Shown here one piece after another: positions 26,624 through 36,394 of a stretch of DNA of 64,000 bases. Source of the stretch: Heyndrickxia acidiproducens DSM 23148 (lineage in GTDB: Bacteria > Bacillota > Bacilli > Bacillales > Bacillaceae_C); contig NZ_KB893986.1 of assembly GCF_000374345.1 (NCBI RefSeq), positions 16,411 through 80,410 of the forward strand, in the 5' to 3' direction. The position numbers and the translations under genes were made by a program. Under the pieces are notes generated by a model. The model did not search any database. It was not told the DNA's origin and saw only the letters and a program-made list of their open reading frames with translations. The first letter of the stretch is position 1, and every line of letters begins with the position of its first letter.

Positions 26624-26669
26624 AAAAGCTGCACAGGCATCCCGCAAAGGAAGCCGTGCAGCTTTTTTT
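26622..26669. terminator. Terminator after ecsC
   Basis: AGCTGCAC (26627-26634) pairs with GTGCAGCT (26656-26663), flanked by an A-run and a T-run; it also serves as the 3' boundary of yhaA on the other strand. Confidence 0.85.
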
Positions 26670-26713
26670 GTTGAATTTGGCGGCAATGAACTTTGCACGC
26701 GTATGGGCCCTGA

Positions 26714-27892
26714 TTATGGCTGCTGATATTGAAGGGCGGCCGTTCCCAAAGTTTTGGCCGCAATCAGCATGGCTTTTTCGTTTATATCAAAACGGGGATG
26801 ATGATGCGGGAAAGCAGGATCCGCCGTACCCGGATCTGCGCCGGTCAGGAAAAAGGCGCCCCTGACATGCTGGAGATAGTAAGCAAAATCTTCTCCAATC
26901 ATCAACGGGTCAACGGCTTCAACTGCTGTGGCCTCTTCCACCTGCTTTGCACACGCAACTAAAAATTCTGTTTCTGCATCATGGTTTACAACCGGCGGGT
27001 AACCGCGGAAGAACTCGTATTCATAAGTGCAGTCTGCTGCCAGGCAGGTTCCCTTCACAATCCGTTCGATTTCTTTTTCGACGCTGTTGCGGACATCTTC
27101 ATCAAATGTCCGTACCGTTCCGCTAATGGTTGCCGTATCCGCTATGACATTAAATGCATCACCGGATTCAAACGTTCCGACCGTTACGACGGCGGACCGG
27201 ACCGGATTGACGCGCCTGCTGACGACCTGCTGGAGATTTGTGACTAGCTGCGCACCGGTGACCAAGGCATCTTTGGTCACATGCGGCTGGGCGCCGTGCC
27301 CGCCATGGCCCTGGATTTTAACAACAAAACGGTCGGCTGCCGCCATAATCGGCCCTTTGCGGTACTGGATATGCCCGATTGGCGCGGGTGCCCATAAATG
27401 TGTGCCAAAAATGACGTCAACGCCTTCCAGACATCCGTCTTCAATCATCGCTTTCGCCCCGCCCGGCGCAAATTCCTCGGCATGCTGGTGAATAAATACA
27501 TATTCGCCCTCCAGCTCATCTTTTAGTTCATGAATGGCTTTCGCGAGGATCAGAAGCGTTGCGGTATGGCCGTCATGCCCGCATGCATGCATCACGCCCG
27601 GCACAAGCGATTGATAAGGCGCTTCGTTTTCTTCCTGGATCGGCAGTGCATCAAAGTCTGCCCGCAGCGCAATCGTTTTCCCCGGTTTCGCGCCTTTTAC
27701 CCGGGCAATGACACCGCCCCCGCCGACATGTTCCCGTACATCCACGCCTAAATTTTTATAAAAATCTGCAATGTAACGGGCTGTTTCCACCTCTTTAAAA
27801 GATAATTCCGGATGCTGGTGCAGGTATCTTCTGATCTCCACCATTTCCGGATAGAATTCGTTAAGCTTTTTATGTAAGTCTTCCAAAGCCAT
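26714..27892 (-). CDS. yhaA: M20-family amidohydrolase YhaA
   Basis: 392 residues. Metal-binding motifs of the N-acyl amino acid/hippurate hydrolase family: VMHACGHDGHTATLL, FIHQHAEEFAPGGAKAMIEDG, and the C-terminal MIGEDFAYYLQ; the dimerisation (lid) domain is about residues 185-290 (GHGGHGAQPH). It probably cleaves an N-acyl or N-carbamoyl amino acid in the cytosol. GAGGGGG precedes the ATG. Order after ecsABC matches B. subtilis. Confidence 0.9.
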   Translation of the reverse strand: MALEDLHKKLNEFYPEMVEIRRYLHQHPELSFKEVETARYIADFYKNLGVDVREHVGGGGVIARVKGAKPGKTIALRADFDALPIQEENEAPYQSLVPGVMHACGHDGHTATLLILAKAIHELKDELEGEYVFIHQHAEEFAPGGAKAMIEDGCLEGVDVIFGTHLWAPAPIGHIQYRKGPIMAAADRFVVKIQGHGGHGAQPHVTKDALVTGAQLVTNLQQVVSRRVNPVRSAVVTVGTFESGDAFNVIADTATISGTVRTFDEDVRNSVEKEIERIVKGTCLAADCTYEYEFFRGYPPVVNHDAETEFLVACAKQVEEATAVEAVDPLMIGEDFAYYLQHVRGAFFLTGADPGTADPAFPHHHPRFDINEKAMLIAAKTLGTAALQYQQP

Positions 27893-27994
27893 TTTCTATA
27901 TTTCCCCCTCAAGATGTTTTTTTTATTATATCACGAATATTTCCAGTTTAAAGAAAGAATGTATTTTTTGATGATTTTTGAAAGAGCGGGCAAT

Positions 27995-28025
27995 GAAAAA
28001 AGCGGACTGCTTTTGAGCAGGCCGC
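27995..28025 (-). terminator. Terminator of the YhfA-like permease gene
   Basis: GCGGACTGCT pairs with AGCAGGCCGC (one mismatch); on the minus strand it is followed by TTTTTTC. Confidence 0.75.
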
Positions 28026-28039
28026 CTTCTTTCGTACCG

Positions 28040-29428
28040 CTAGATAAGGAAAATTGCAACGATGGTTGTGACAACCAGCCCGATGATGACCGGGATTAAA
28101 TTCCGCCTGGCAAGGTCAAAGGGATCGACATTGCAAATTGCTGCTGCCGGAATCAGCGCCCATGGAATAATCGTCCCGCCGCCGACAAAAATAGCTGCAA
28201 TCTGGCCGAGCGCGGTCAATGCCGCAGCCCCTGAACCAATGGCATGGGAGAACAGGTTTGCAATCGAACCGGCTAGTGAAATTCCTGAAAATCCGGAACC
28301 GTCCAAACCGGTGATCACCCCCACGCCGGCGACAGTAAATGCGCCGAGTTCTTTTGAAATCGGTACAATTGCTGCCAGGCCCCCGCCGAGATCATTGACG
28401 ATGCCATGGGAAGCTTTGGGCAAATCGGCGCCAATCATGGTGTTAAAACCGTCCCCGCCCAGATAGAAGAATGCGGCAATGGGGATCACGGGGCCGAACA
28501 CCTGGAAACCGAACTGCAGGCCGTCGATTAAATATTTGGTCACTTTTTCAAGCCCTTTTTGACGATACCCTGAGAGTGTGATCATGAGCAGAATGACAAT
28601 TGACGTACCGCCGACAAGTGAAGTGGCTGCGTCTCCTTGCAGCTTGAACATGAACATGGCAATGATGTCGAGGATGAACAAAATTGGAATCAGGATGGCA
28701 AATAATTTTTTGATGGCGGGTTTCAGTTTTGCTTGTCCGGATGCTGCTGCCTGAAAACCAGTTTGGCCTGTAACTTGCAGCACACCTTTTTTCATATCAC
28801 GCTTTAACAATATAAACGCTGTGATCGTCGTTACCGCGCCCATTACAATCACAAGCGGGATGCTGGCTTCAATGACGGCTGAAACCGGCAGTCCGGCGCC
28901 GTCCGCAGTCAGCTTTGGCGCCCCCTGGATGACGTAATCACCGGAGAGCGCAATGCCGTGGCCAAATAGGTTCATGGCAACTGCCACCCCGATCGCCGGC
29001 AGCCCGACACGCAGGGCAACCGGCAGCAGTACCGCCCCCATGAGCGCAACAGCAGGGGAGGGCCAGAAAAATGTCGAGATGATCATCATTAACAATCCAA
29101 TCACCCAGAATGCAAGGTTCGGCCCTTTGATTAATTTTGTAAAAGGCGCCACCATCATGTCGTTGATCCCGGTATCGAGCAAACTTTTACTCATCGAAAC
29201 AATAATCGAAATCACAAGGATAATCGGCAGCAATTCTTTAATGGCATATACAAAGCTTGTAAATATCCCGCTAATGGATGCAGCAACCGATCCTGTTGCA
29301 ATTAAAGCTATTCCAAAGATCCCGGCAATACAGACGATTGTTGTATCTTTTTTTAAAAGCATCATAAGAATGATCAAAAGTATAAAGGTCAAATACACCC
29401 AATGAACAGCAGTTAAATCTATGCCCAT
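28040..29428 (-). CDS. YhfA-like solute/ion permease
   Basis: 462 residues with about twelve hydrophobic helices. Start ATG 29428, nine bases after AGGAGG; ATG 29434 is too close to it. Features include a WPSPAVALMGAVLLPVALR segment, GHGIALSGDYVIQGAPKLTADGAG, and a C-terminal AIFVGGGTIIPWALIPAAAICNVDPFDLARRN stretch resembling the ion-transporter superfamily (GntP/CitM type). The length matches B. subtilis YhfA (463). Substrate unknown. Confidence 0.75.
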   Translation of the reverse strand: MGIDLTAVHWVYLTFILLIILMMLLKKDTTIVCIAGIFGIALIATGSVAASISGIFTSFVYAIKELLPIILVISIIVSMSKSLLDTGINDMMVAPFTKLIKGPNLAFWVIGLLMMIISTFFWPSPAVALMGAVLLPVALRVGLPAIGVAVAMNLFGHGIALSGDYVIQGAPKLTADGAGLPVSAVIEASIPLVIVMGAVTTITAFILLKRDMKKGVLQVTGQTGFQAAASGQAKLKPAIKKLFAILIPILFILDIIAMFMFKLQGDAATSLVGGTSIVILLMITLSGYRQKGLEKVTKYLIDGLQFGFQVFGPVIPIAAFFYLGGDGFNTMIGADLPKASHGIVNDLGGGLAAIVPISKELGAFTVAGVGVITGLDGSGFSGISLAGSIANLFSHAIGSGAAALTALGQIAAIFVGGGTIIPWALIPAAAICNVDPFDLARRNLIPVIIGLVVTTIVAIFLI

Positions 29429-29553
29429 CACCATATCCCTCCTTTAAAACAGGATATGGCTGGAACATTGGGCGGGTGACTGTCCCGAAAAACCTATTGC
29501 AGGTCAATGCAGAGATTAATGATCGAAAAGGCTTTTTCCGGTATCCGCCTAAA

Positions 29554-29585
29554 CTAAAAAAAACGGCTGCCCCATTCAGCAGCCG
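29554..29585 (-). terminator. Terminator downstream of hmoB and the repeat
   Basis: CGGCTGC-N8-GCAGCCG followed, on the minus strand, by a run of eight T. It lies beyond the repeat at 29596-29740, so an hmoB transcript would read through the repeat in antisense before stopping here. Confidence 0.75.
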
Positions 29586-29595
29586 GCAAGTTTAT

Positions 29596-29740
29596 CCCAA
29601 CTTAACGGGCAGTGAGACTCCCGCCATAAGATTCAAGGTACGAAGAAGGGATAGGTGGAGATCAAACTGCCCGTAAAGGTTCAACTAATCATCGGTGGGG
29701 GATGAAGGGGAAACCCCATCGATGGAAGGGTTCACTTTAT
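29596..29740 (+). repeat. Solo IS605/omega-RNA-like structured repeat, copy 1
   Basis: 145 bp element preceded by TTTAT (29591-29595). It starts CCCAACTTAACGGGCAGT, has nested pairing of ACGGGCAG with CTGCCCGT, a second G-rich/C-rich stem (GTGGGG with CCCCAT), and ends GGTTCACTTTAT. About 80% alike to copy 2 at 57223. No transposase gene is nearby. The left TTTAT pentamer and 3' stem-loop fit a non-autonomous IS200/IS605-type element. The stop codon of hmoB lies in its right end. Confidence 0.7.
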
Positions 29741-30252
29741 TTTTCTTCCTCTTCTTCCTGCGGCACGAAATAATCCTTTGTATATGCCGGGGCGTTGTAG
29801 GCAATTTTATTTGTGGCAATGCCTGTGATATCGAGGCTGTGGACAAGCTGGTAATCAAGTGAACGTTTCCACCTTTTGTAGGAATCTTCATCTTTCCAGG
29901 CTGTCATGGCAATGTAAGTATCCTCTTTTACAGGACGGAGAAGGCGGAAAGCGGCAAAACCAGGCTTATGCTCGATGACAGGCATGTTTTGCTGAACATG
30001 ATACTCAAAGACTGGTTTTCCTTCGTCCGAAACCGGCAAATGGGTAAAAATGAAAAAATTGCCGTCTGCCAGTTCACCGGCGGCAGCGGCCGATTCGTAT
30101 TTTCGCGGCGATGCAAAAACCGTTTTTCCTTCCGTTTCATGCAGCAGAAGGGTGTGTTCTGCATTTTGCATAAGAATGATTTTCTCATTTGCATACTTTT
30201 GTTTTATTTTCATTAAAAATTCATAAGTACCCGTCGTTATAAATATTTTCAT
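29737..30252 (-). CDS. hmoB: Haem-degrading monooxygenase HmoB (YhgC)
   Basis: 171 residues. The N-terminal half (FITTGTYEFLMKIKQKYANEKIILMQN) and the C-terminal antibiotic-biosynthesis monooxygenase fold (EHKPGFAAFRLLRPVKEDTYIAMTAWKDEDSYKRW, then LVHSLDITG with the haem-ligand His candidate) match B. subtilis HmoB (166). GGGGTGA precedes ATG 30252. It releases iron from haem, and lies beside the hem genes. The C-terminal PQEEEEEK is beyond the usual end, and the stop codon lies in the right end of a repeat, so an insertion probably changed the tail. Confidence 0.87.
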   Translation of the reverse strand: MKIFITTGTYEFLMKIKQKYANEKIILMQNAEHTLLLHETEGKTVFASPRKYESAAAAGELADGNFFIFTHLPVSDEGKPVFEYHVQQNMPVIEHKPGFAAFRLLRPVKEDTYIAMTAWKDEDSYKRWKRSLDYQLVHSLDITGIATNKIAYNAPAYTKDYFVPQEEEEEK

Positions 30253-30510
30253 ATCTTCACCCCAGATCTTTTCTTACTTTTACTATATACGATCACATCC
30301 CTTTTAAACAGATCTAACTGCCGGCAAAGGCGTTTGCACCGGCTGAAATTCAGCAATTTTATGAAATGGTAAATGGTTTACTATACAATCATGCATCATA
30401 AGATTATAGTTAAACAAAGTTCATTCAAATGACAAGTTATATCGGTTTTTATTTTAGAAGAATTATTATAAAATAGAAAGTGACTGTGTGGAGCAAGGAG
30501 GATATGGATT
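30253..30510. other. Divergent control region between hmoB and hemE
   Basis: 258 bases, A+T-rich, with the hemE -10 candidate TATAAA at 30467-30472 and a weak -35. A PerR-like half-site is discussed among the rejected signals. No gene seen. Confidence 0.4.
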
Positions 30511-31572
30511 TTGAAGAAAATAACCAATGATTCTCTGCTGAGGGCAGCAAGAGGAGAAGCAACGGACCGCGTTCCGGTTTGGTATATGCGGCAGGCCGGG
30601 CGGTCACAGCCGGAGTACCGGAAATTGAAAGAAAAATATTCTCTGTTTGAAATTACGCACCAGCCTGAGCTTTGCGCTTATGTAACGAGGCTTCCCGTCG
30701 AAAATTATGGTGTGGATGCTGCGGTTCTTTATAAAGATATTATGACCCCGCTGCCTGCGCTTGGCATTGATGTCGAAATACAAGCCGGAAAAGGGCCTGT
30801 TATACATAACCCGATAGAAACCCTGAAAGACGTTGAAAAACTGGGCGAACTTCATCCTGAAGCAGATGTTCCATATGTGCTGAAAACGATTGAAATTTTG
30901 GCACAAGAGCAGTTAACCGTTCCGCTTATCGGATTTTCGGGGGCCCCTTTCACCTTATCCAGCTATATGATTGAAGGCGGCCCGTCAAAGGATTACAAAA
31001 AGACGAAAGCGTTCATGTATTCCGAATCAAAAGCCTGGTTTGCGCTGATGGAAAAACTTGCAGATATGATTATCGTCTATGTGAAAGCACAAATCAAAGC
31101 AGGGGCGAGCGCCATTCAAATCTTTGATTCATGGGTTGGCGCGTTAAATGCGGAGGATTACCATACCTATATTAAACCAGTTATGCAACGGATATTTTCA
31201 GAACTCCGTAAAGAAAATGCCCCGCTGATTATGTTCGGAGTCGGAGCAAGCCATCTGATATCGGAATGGGATGAGCTTCCACTGAATGTGATCGGGCTTG
31301 ACTGGCGAATGCCAATCGGGCAAGCGCGCAAGATGGGCATTTCAAAAGCGCTTCAAGGGAATATGGATCCGGCTGTTCTGCTTGCCCCCTGGGAAATCAT
31401 TGAACAGAAAGCCGCTGCAATCCTCGAGGAAGGAATGAAAAAACCGGGCTATATTTTTAATCTGGGGCACGGCGTTTTTCCACAGGTTCAACCGGACATT
31501 TTAAAAAAATTAACAGCATTTATTCATGTATACAGCGAACAGCATTTATTGAAAAAAAAGGAGAAAATGTGA
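30511..31572 (+). CDS. hemE: Uroporphyrinogen decarboxylase HemE
   Basis: 353 residues, exactly the B. subtilis length. TTG start at 30511, nine bases after AAGGAGG. Family signatures: [62 protein letters not shown] and [14 protein letters not shown]. It converts uroporphyrinogen III to coproporphyrinogen III. First gene of hemEHY; its stop overlaps the hemH start (TGATG). Confidence 0.97.
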   Translation: MKKITNDSLLRAARGEATDRVPVWYMRQAGRSQPEYRKLKEKYSLFEITHQPELCAYVTRLPVENYGVDAAVLYKDIMTPLPALGIDVEIQAGKGPVIHNPIETLKDVEKLGELHPEADVPYVLKTIEILAQEQLTVPLIGFSGAPFTLSSYMIEGGPSKDYKKTKAFMYSESKAWFALMEKLADMIIVYVKAQIKAGASAIQIFDSWVGALNAEDYHTYIKPVMQRIFSELRKENAPLIMFGVGASHLISEWDELPLNVIGLDWRMPIGQARKMGISKALQGNMDPAVLLAPWEIIEQKAAAILEEGMKKPGYIFNLGHGVFPQVQPDILKKLTAFIHVYSEQHLLKKKEKM

Positions 31573-32531
31573 TGGCAAAGAAAAAAATCGGCCTGCTTGT
31601 CATGGCTTATGGAACACCTTATAAAGAAGAAGATATCGAACGCTATTATACGCATATCCGCCATGGCAGAAAACCGGCAGAAGATATGCTTGCGGATTTA
31701 ATACGAAGATACAAAGCAATCGGAGGCCTATCACCGCTTGCAAAAACGACGGAAAAGCAGGCATATGCACTCCAGGACAGATTAAATGAAATCCAGGATC
31801 AAGTGGAATTTAAAGCTTATATCGGCTTAAAACATATTGAACCATTTATTGAAGACACCGTCCGGAACATGCACGAAGACGGGATTGAAGAGGCAGTCTC
31901 CATCGTGCTTGCCCCCCATTATTCCATTTTCAGCGTTAAATCGTATAATGACAGGGCAAAAGAAACGGCTGAAAAATTGGGCGGACCGCATATTACCACC
32001 ATCGATAGCTGGTATGATGAACCGAAATTCATTCGATTTTGGGCCGGCCAATTAAAGAAAACATATGCTACAATGAGTGAAGAAGAACGGAATAGCGCCT
32101 GTCTGATTGTTTCCGCGCACAGTCTGCCTGAAAAAATTTTAAAACACGGCGACCCGTACCCGGATCAGATTAAAGAAACCGCCGAACGGATTGTAAAAGA
32201 AGCGGGCATTCCGCATTATGCGGTCGGCTGGCAAAGCGCCGGCAATACACCGGACCCCTGGCTCGGGCCTGATGTCCAGGATCTGACAAGAGAATTGTAT
32301 CATCAATACCACTATAAAGCTTTTGTTTACGCCCCGGTCGGATTTATTGCGGAGCACCTGGAAGTTTTGTATGATAACGACTATGAATGTAAAGTGGTTA
32401 CAGACGAGCTTGGCTGCAGCTATTACCGCCCGGATATGCCGAATGACCATCCGGAATTTATCGATGCGCTTGCGACAATCGTTTTGCAACACGCAGGGCG
32501 GTCGTTTTTTTCCGGAAATGCGGTAAACTGA
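31572..32531 (+). CDS. hemH: Coproporphyrin III ferrochelatase HemH (CpfC)
   Basis: 319 residues. ATG 31572 with AAGGAG eight bases upstream, coupled to hemE. The active-site segment [18 protein letters not shown] carries the metal-binding His, and [13 protein letters not shown] carries the catalytic Glu. In Firmicutes this enzyme inserts iron into coproporphyrin III in the coproporphyrin-dependent route. Confidence 0.96.
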   Translation: MAKKKIGLLVMAYGTPYKEEDIERYYTHIRHGRKPAEDMLADLIRRYKAIGGLSPLAKTTEKQAYALQDRLNEIQDQVEFKAYIGLKHIEPFIEDTVRNMHEDGIEEAVSIVLAPHYSIFSVKSYNDRAKETAEKLGGPHITTIDSWYDEPKFIRFWAGQLKKTYATMSEEERNSACLIVSAHSLPEKILKHGDPYPDQIKETAERIVKEAGIPHYAVGWQSAGNTPDPWLGPDVQDLTRELYHQYHYKAFVYAPVGFIAEHLEVLYDNDYECKVVTDELGCSYYRPDMPNDHPEFIDALATIVLQHAGRSFFSGNAVN

Positions 32532-32637
32532 TCAGGATGCATTTTTTCCTGCGTCTTTTGCAGCATGTGCTTTATACCGGGTGCGGCATACACATAAGAA
32601 AAAATATAAACACTATTAGCCAAAGAAGGTGCTGACA

Positions 32638-34068
32638 ATGGCCGAGCGCAGAAAAAAAGTGGCCGTTCTTGGCGGAGGAATTACAGGCTTAACGGCAGCA
32701 TACTATTTACAGCATTTGATTCAGGATCAAAATCTCCCGGTTGAACTGGTTTTGCTGGAAAAAGGGCGGCGGCTCGGCGGGAAAATCCAGACAATCCGCC
32801 GCGACGGATATGTGATTGAGCGCGGGCCCGATTCATTTTTAGCGAGAAAACCAAGTGCCCTCCGGCTGGTTCAACATATCGGTTTACAATCTGAACTGGT
32901 GTCAAATGCAACCGGAAAATCCTATGTGCTATTAAACCAGCAGTTGCATTCAATCCCAAAAGGCTCTGTGATGGGCATTCCCACGAAATTGGCGCCTTTT
33001 TTCGCATCGCCGTTGTTTTCGTTTTCGGGAAAATTCCGGGCAATGGCAGATTTTATTCTGCCGCGCGGAAAAATAGATCAGGATCAGTCAATTGGTGATT
33101 TTGTCCGTTACCGGCTCGGTGAAGAGGTGCTTGAAAATCTTGTTGAACCACTATTATTCGGGGTCTATGGGGGCGATGTCGATGACTTAAGTTTATCCGC
33201 CACGCAACCGCAGTTTCTACAGGCTGTCCGAAAGTACCGGAGTTTAATTCGGGGCATGAAAAAGTCTGTTGTGAACCCGGGTTCCGATTCAAGGCCCGTC
33301 CAGAAAAAAGGTGCATTCTATACGTTTAGAAACGGGCTGGAAACATTAGTGGAGGCGCTTGAAGAAAAGATTGGTGAAGCTTCCATTATAAAAGGTGTAA
33401 CGGTTAATGCCATTGAGAAAAATGTGAATGACAGGGATTATACGATCATTTTGACAAATGGGAGCAGGATGTCGGCGGACTATATCATTTCTGCACTGCC
33501 GCATTTTTCCCTGCCGCATATTTTTTCAAAGTATCCGTTTTTTGAACCGCTGCGGCAGGTACCATCGACTTCTGTTGCGACCGTCTCGATGGCGTTTCCT
33601 GAAGAAGCGGTGAAGAAGGATATTGACGGAACCGGTTTTGTCGTAACGAGAAACAGCGACTACACGATAACTGCCTGCACCTGGACGCATAAAAAATGGC
33701 CGCATGCCGCACCAAAGGGTAAAGCCTTGCTGCGCTGCTATATTGGCCGGACAGCGGATGCGGCAGTTGTCGATCTGGCCGATGACCGCATTCGGAAAAT
33801 TGTCATGGAAGACTTGAACAAAATCATGGAGATCACGGCCGACCCTGAATTTATGATTGTATCGCGCTGGAAATATGCAATGCCGCAATATACAACAGGC
33901 CATATGGAACGGCTGGATAAAATTTTCGAGCAGACCAAAAGGGAGCTGCCGGGCATTTCGATTGCAGGCAGTTCCTTTAGGGGAGTGGGCCTGCCGGATT
34001 GCATTTTACAGGGCCAGGAAGCTGTTGAACAGATGTTAAAATACTTTCATTTTGATGTAAAATGGTAA
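32638..34068 (+). CDS. hemY: Coproporphyrinogen III oxidase HemY (CgoX)
   Basis: 476 residues. ATG 32638 with AAGGTG six bases upstream; the GTG at 32629 is inside that site. The FAD-binding start VAVLGGGITGLTAAYYL and the closing GSSFRGVGLPDCILQGQEA are characteristic. In Gram-positives it oxidises coproporphyrinogen III to coproporphyrin III before iron insertion by HemH. The order E-H-Y is as in B. subtilis. Confidence 0.95.
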   Translation: MAERRKKVAVLGGGITGLTAAYYLQHLIQDQNLPVELVLLEKGRRLGGKIQTIRRDGYVIERGPDSFLARKPSALRLVQHIGLQSELVSNATGKSYVLLNQQLHSIPKGSVMGIPTKLAPFFASPLFSFSGKFRAMADFILPRGKIDQDQSIGDFVRYRLGEEVLENLVEPLLFGVYGGDVDDLSLSATQPQFLQAVRKYRSLIRGMKKSVVNPGSDSRPVQKKGAFYTFRNGLETLVEALEEKIGEASIIKGVTVNAIEKNVNDRDYTIILTNGSRMSADYIISALPHFSLPHIFSKYPFFEPLRQVPSTSVATVSMAFPEEAVKKDIDGTGFVVTRNSDYTITACTWTHKKWPHAAPKGKALLRCYIGRTADAAVVDLADDRIRKIVMEDLNKIMEITADPEFMIVSRWKYAMPQYTTGHMERLDKIFEQTKRELPGISIAGSSFRGVGLPDCILQGQEAVEQMLKYFHFDVKW

Positions 34069-34077
34069 ACCGTTAAA

Positions 34078-34113
34078 AACGGCCATTGCTTCCTAAAAGC
34101 AATGGCCGTTTTA
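34078..34113 (+). terminator. Terminator of hemEHY
   Basis: AAACGGCCATTGCT (34078-34091) pairs with AGCAATGGCCGTTT (34099-34112), followed by TATGC. Confidence 0.85.
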
Positions 34114-34173
34114 TGCACCCGGGTGTTCTTTGTTTTTTCTTCCTCCCGCAATGCCGGCATCATTTTTGACCAA

Positions 34174-34223
34174 TAAAAAGACGACTCAGGCATTCATTTT
34201 TGATCACCGGGTCGTCTTTTTTT
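34174..34223. terminator. Bidirectional terminator downstream of the EamA gene
   Basis: AAAAAGACGAC (34175-34185) pairs with GTCGTCTTTTT (34211-34221) around a 25-base loop; it follows the EamA gene on the minus strand. Confidence 0.7.
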
Positions 34224-34250
34224 GCATTGCTTCATGTTACCTTAATAAGA

Positions 34251-35222
34251 TTAGCGGCTTTTTGTCCGGCTGACACTGAGTTCCTGCGGGGTCTGCGGTT
34301 GCTTGTCTCCATTGAAGAGCGTCATGCAAGAGCCAATGACAATGAGTATAATCCCCGTTGCGGTCGCGGGAGTAATGGCTTCTTTTAAAAAGATCAGTGC
34401 AAGCACCGGTGCGAGCGCCGGTTTAATAAAGAAGACCATTGACGCTGTGGAAGCACTTGTTACGTCCATGGCAAGGAAATAAAAAGCAAATCCCAGCCCG
34501 GTTACAAAGATCCCGATATAGATCAGGCTTGGCGTTGTACTCCAAGTAATGCCATGTGTAATCGGCACATTTGCAAAAACGTCCAACCCTATGCTCCGGA
34601 GCCAGGCAGCAACAGGCGATAATTTGGAGATCAGCACCAGCACAAGCGTCTCAATACTGCCGGTGAAAAAGCTCAAACAAGTTAAAATAACGCCATCACA
34701 TTTAAACTGCTGGCTCCCTTTTCTGCCGACCACGCTGTATAAGGCAAAAATAACGGCAGAAAGCAATGCATACGCAATGCCAAAAGGACTTTGGATAGCA
34801 AATGGATCAACAATACTTAAAATCCCGACCAGGCTGATGCCAAGCGCCAGCAATGTCCGCTTTGTAAGCCGTTCATTTAAAATAAAATGCGCCAGCGGGA
34901 TGACAAACAGCGGGTTGCAGCTGAACAAGATTGCTACTGTGGAAGCCTTTGTATAAACAATTGCCAGCTGGTAAAAGGTCATGCTGATGACCACGCACAG
35001 AAAACCTGTGACCACAAAGAACATCCAATTCTCTTTTGACAACCTGAAATTGCTTTTATACATATGTTGAACGGCTAAAGGTGATAATATCAAAGCGCCA
35101 ATAAAAAACCGCAGCAAATTCAGCTGGATCGGATTAAAATCGTTGGAAACCAATTTAATGGCAATTTCCATTGTACTAAAAAAGATTGCCGACAAGACAA
35201 TGTATAAATATCCTTTTTTCAT
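34251..35222 (-). CDS. EamA-family (DMT) transporter
   Basis: 323 residues, ten hydrophobic helices arranged as two EamA repeats (first repeat MKKGYLYIVLSAIFFSTMEIAIKLV, second from FGIAYALLSAVIFALYSVVGRKG). ATG 35222 is preferred to ATG 35228, which abuts the GAGGTA ribosome site. Drug/metabolite transporters of this type export small metabolites; no specific substrate can be read from sequence. The C-terminus is short and polar. Confidence 0.85.
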   Translation of the reverse strand: MKKGYLYIVLSAIFFSTMEIAIKLVSNDFNPIQLNLLRFFIGALILSPLAVQHMYKSNFRLSKENWMFFVVTGFLCVVISMTFYQLAIVYTKASTVAILFSCNPLFVIPLAHFILNERLTKRTLLALGISLVGILSIVDPFAIQSPFGIAYALLSAVIFALYSVVGRKGSQQFKCDGVILTCLSFFTGSIETLVLVLISKLSPVAAWLRSIGLDVFANVPITHGITWSTTPSLIYIGIFVTGLGFAFYFLAMDVTSASTASMVFFIKPALAPVLALIFLKEAITPATATGIILIVIGSCMTLFNGDKQPQTPQELSVSRTKSR

Positions 35223-35728
35223 TCCCATTACCTCGATATTTTTGAATTGTTAAAAATGATTACCCGGTCATCTGATGTGTAAAAATCAGAGCAGTATCTT
35301 TCAAAATAGAATGCTGCATACTCAGATGCAGTCTATGACACTTCTTATTATACGGCAATACATTACAGATGAAAAAGAACAGTTATGTGAAGATATGAAC
35401 GTGAGCGCGCCTCCCGGATCATGAATACGTTTAACAAGAAACGTATTCAAATTATCCTCGCGATTACGGCAAATATCGGTCCCATCTGTTCTGGAAGCCG
35501 GAATCTTGAACAGTTGCTTATCCGAAGACAAGGATCGCAAGGCGAACGATGGCCTTTCCCCCGCCAATTTGAGTTTCATAAACGGGATGAAAGCCATTCT
35601 GACTGCATAAATTGTTTAACACGGGTTTCATAAAGCAGAAGAAAAGCGGATACTTTCATTGCTGAAAGATCCGCTTTTTCCCATTACATAGAGGGAGCAG
35701 GGGTGAAATTTTCCTTAAGTGAATCAAA
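35223..35728. other. Intergenic region between the EamA and Sco1 genes
   Basis: About 500 bases. Only the Sco1 terminator hairpin (35642-35678) and the EamA promoter region are explained. Frames 35322-35597 (minus) and 35421-35633 (plus) have no ribosome site and no recognisable product. A decayed gene is possible but was not identified. Confidence 0.4.
35642..35678 (-). terminator. Terminator of the Sco1 gene
   Basis: AAAAGCGGAT pairs with ATCCGCTTTT with an inner CTTT/AAAG extension; the minus strand ends in TTTTC. Confidence 0.78.
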
Positions 35729-36292
35729 CTATCTTAATCTCCCAATATCCTTTAAAATCGCTTCCGCATCAAAATCTTCATTGCCGTCGTAATCTTTGAC
35801 GAGCTCGCCGTTTTTGTTAAGAAGGTAAAATTTTGTGCCGTGTACAACCTGGTCGTTTCCATCTGATTTTGCCACAGGGTTTTTAAAATTTTTCAACGCA
35901 AATTTTTCAATGGATTGCTGCGAATAGCCGGTAAGAAAATGCCACATTGAAAAATCACTATGAAAATGCCGGGCATATGACTTCAGTTTTTCAGGGGTGT
36001 CCACAGTTGGATCAACGCTGAAAGAGACCAGTTCCACATCTTTAAAGCCTTTTTTCCGGATGGCTTCCTGCAGCTCGCTCATATGCAGGGTCATTGGCGG
36101 GCAAACCGTTGTACAGCTGGTAAAAATAAAATCAGCCACCCACACTTTTCCCTTTAGATCTTTAAGGCCGAAGCTTTTCCCGTCCTGATTGGTATACTGG
36201 AAATCTGCTACCGGCTCCCCTTTTGGTGCGCAGGCGCCGCATACGAAAAGCAAGATCAAAATCACAGAAAAAATCAGCAGGCAGCGTTTCAA
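35729..36292 (-). CDS. SCO1/SenC-family copper-binding lipoprotein
   Basis: 187 residues. TTG start 36292, seven bases after AAGGGGG. Lipobox VCGAC (Cys near 21). The thioredoxin-like fold has the copper/redox motif CTTVCPPM (CxxxC) and a distal ligand His in QVVHGTKFYLLNKNG, all required for Sco function. It helps to build the CuA centre of cytochrome c oxidase or keeps its cysteines reduced, outside the membrane. Confidence 0.92.
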   Translation of the reverse strand: MKRCLLIFSVILILLFVCGACAPKGEPVADFQYTNQDGKSFGLKDLKGKVWVADFIFTSCTTVCPPMTLHMSELQEAIRKKGFKDVELVSFSVDPTVDTPEKLKSYARHFHSDFSMWHFLTGYSQQSIEKFALKNFKNPVAKSDGNDQVVHGTKFYLLNKNGELVKDYDGNEDFDAEAILKDIGRLR

Positions 36293-36394
36293 TTCATTTC
36301 CCCCTTGAAAATAGTTCTTTACGAATGTAAGCGCTGTTGTTTATGATCATTATAACATGTTTTTCATTTTAGCACGGAAAAAGGAGTGGGAATC

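Noticed and set aside
30457..30471. PerR-like box GAAGAATTATTATAA at the hemE promoter
   Set aside because: Only the right half fits the consensus and the region is A+T-rich, so a chance match is likely.
35322..35633. Overlapping frames (91 codons minus, 70 codons plus) between the EamA and Sco1 genes
   Set aside because: Neither has a ribosome site or a familiar sequence; a decayed gene could not be shown.
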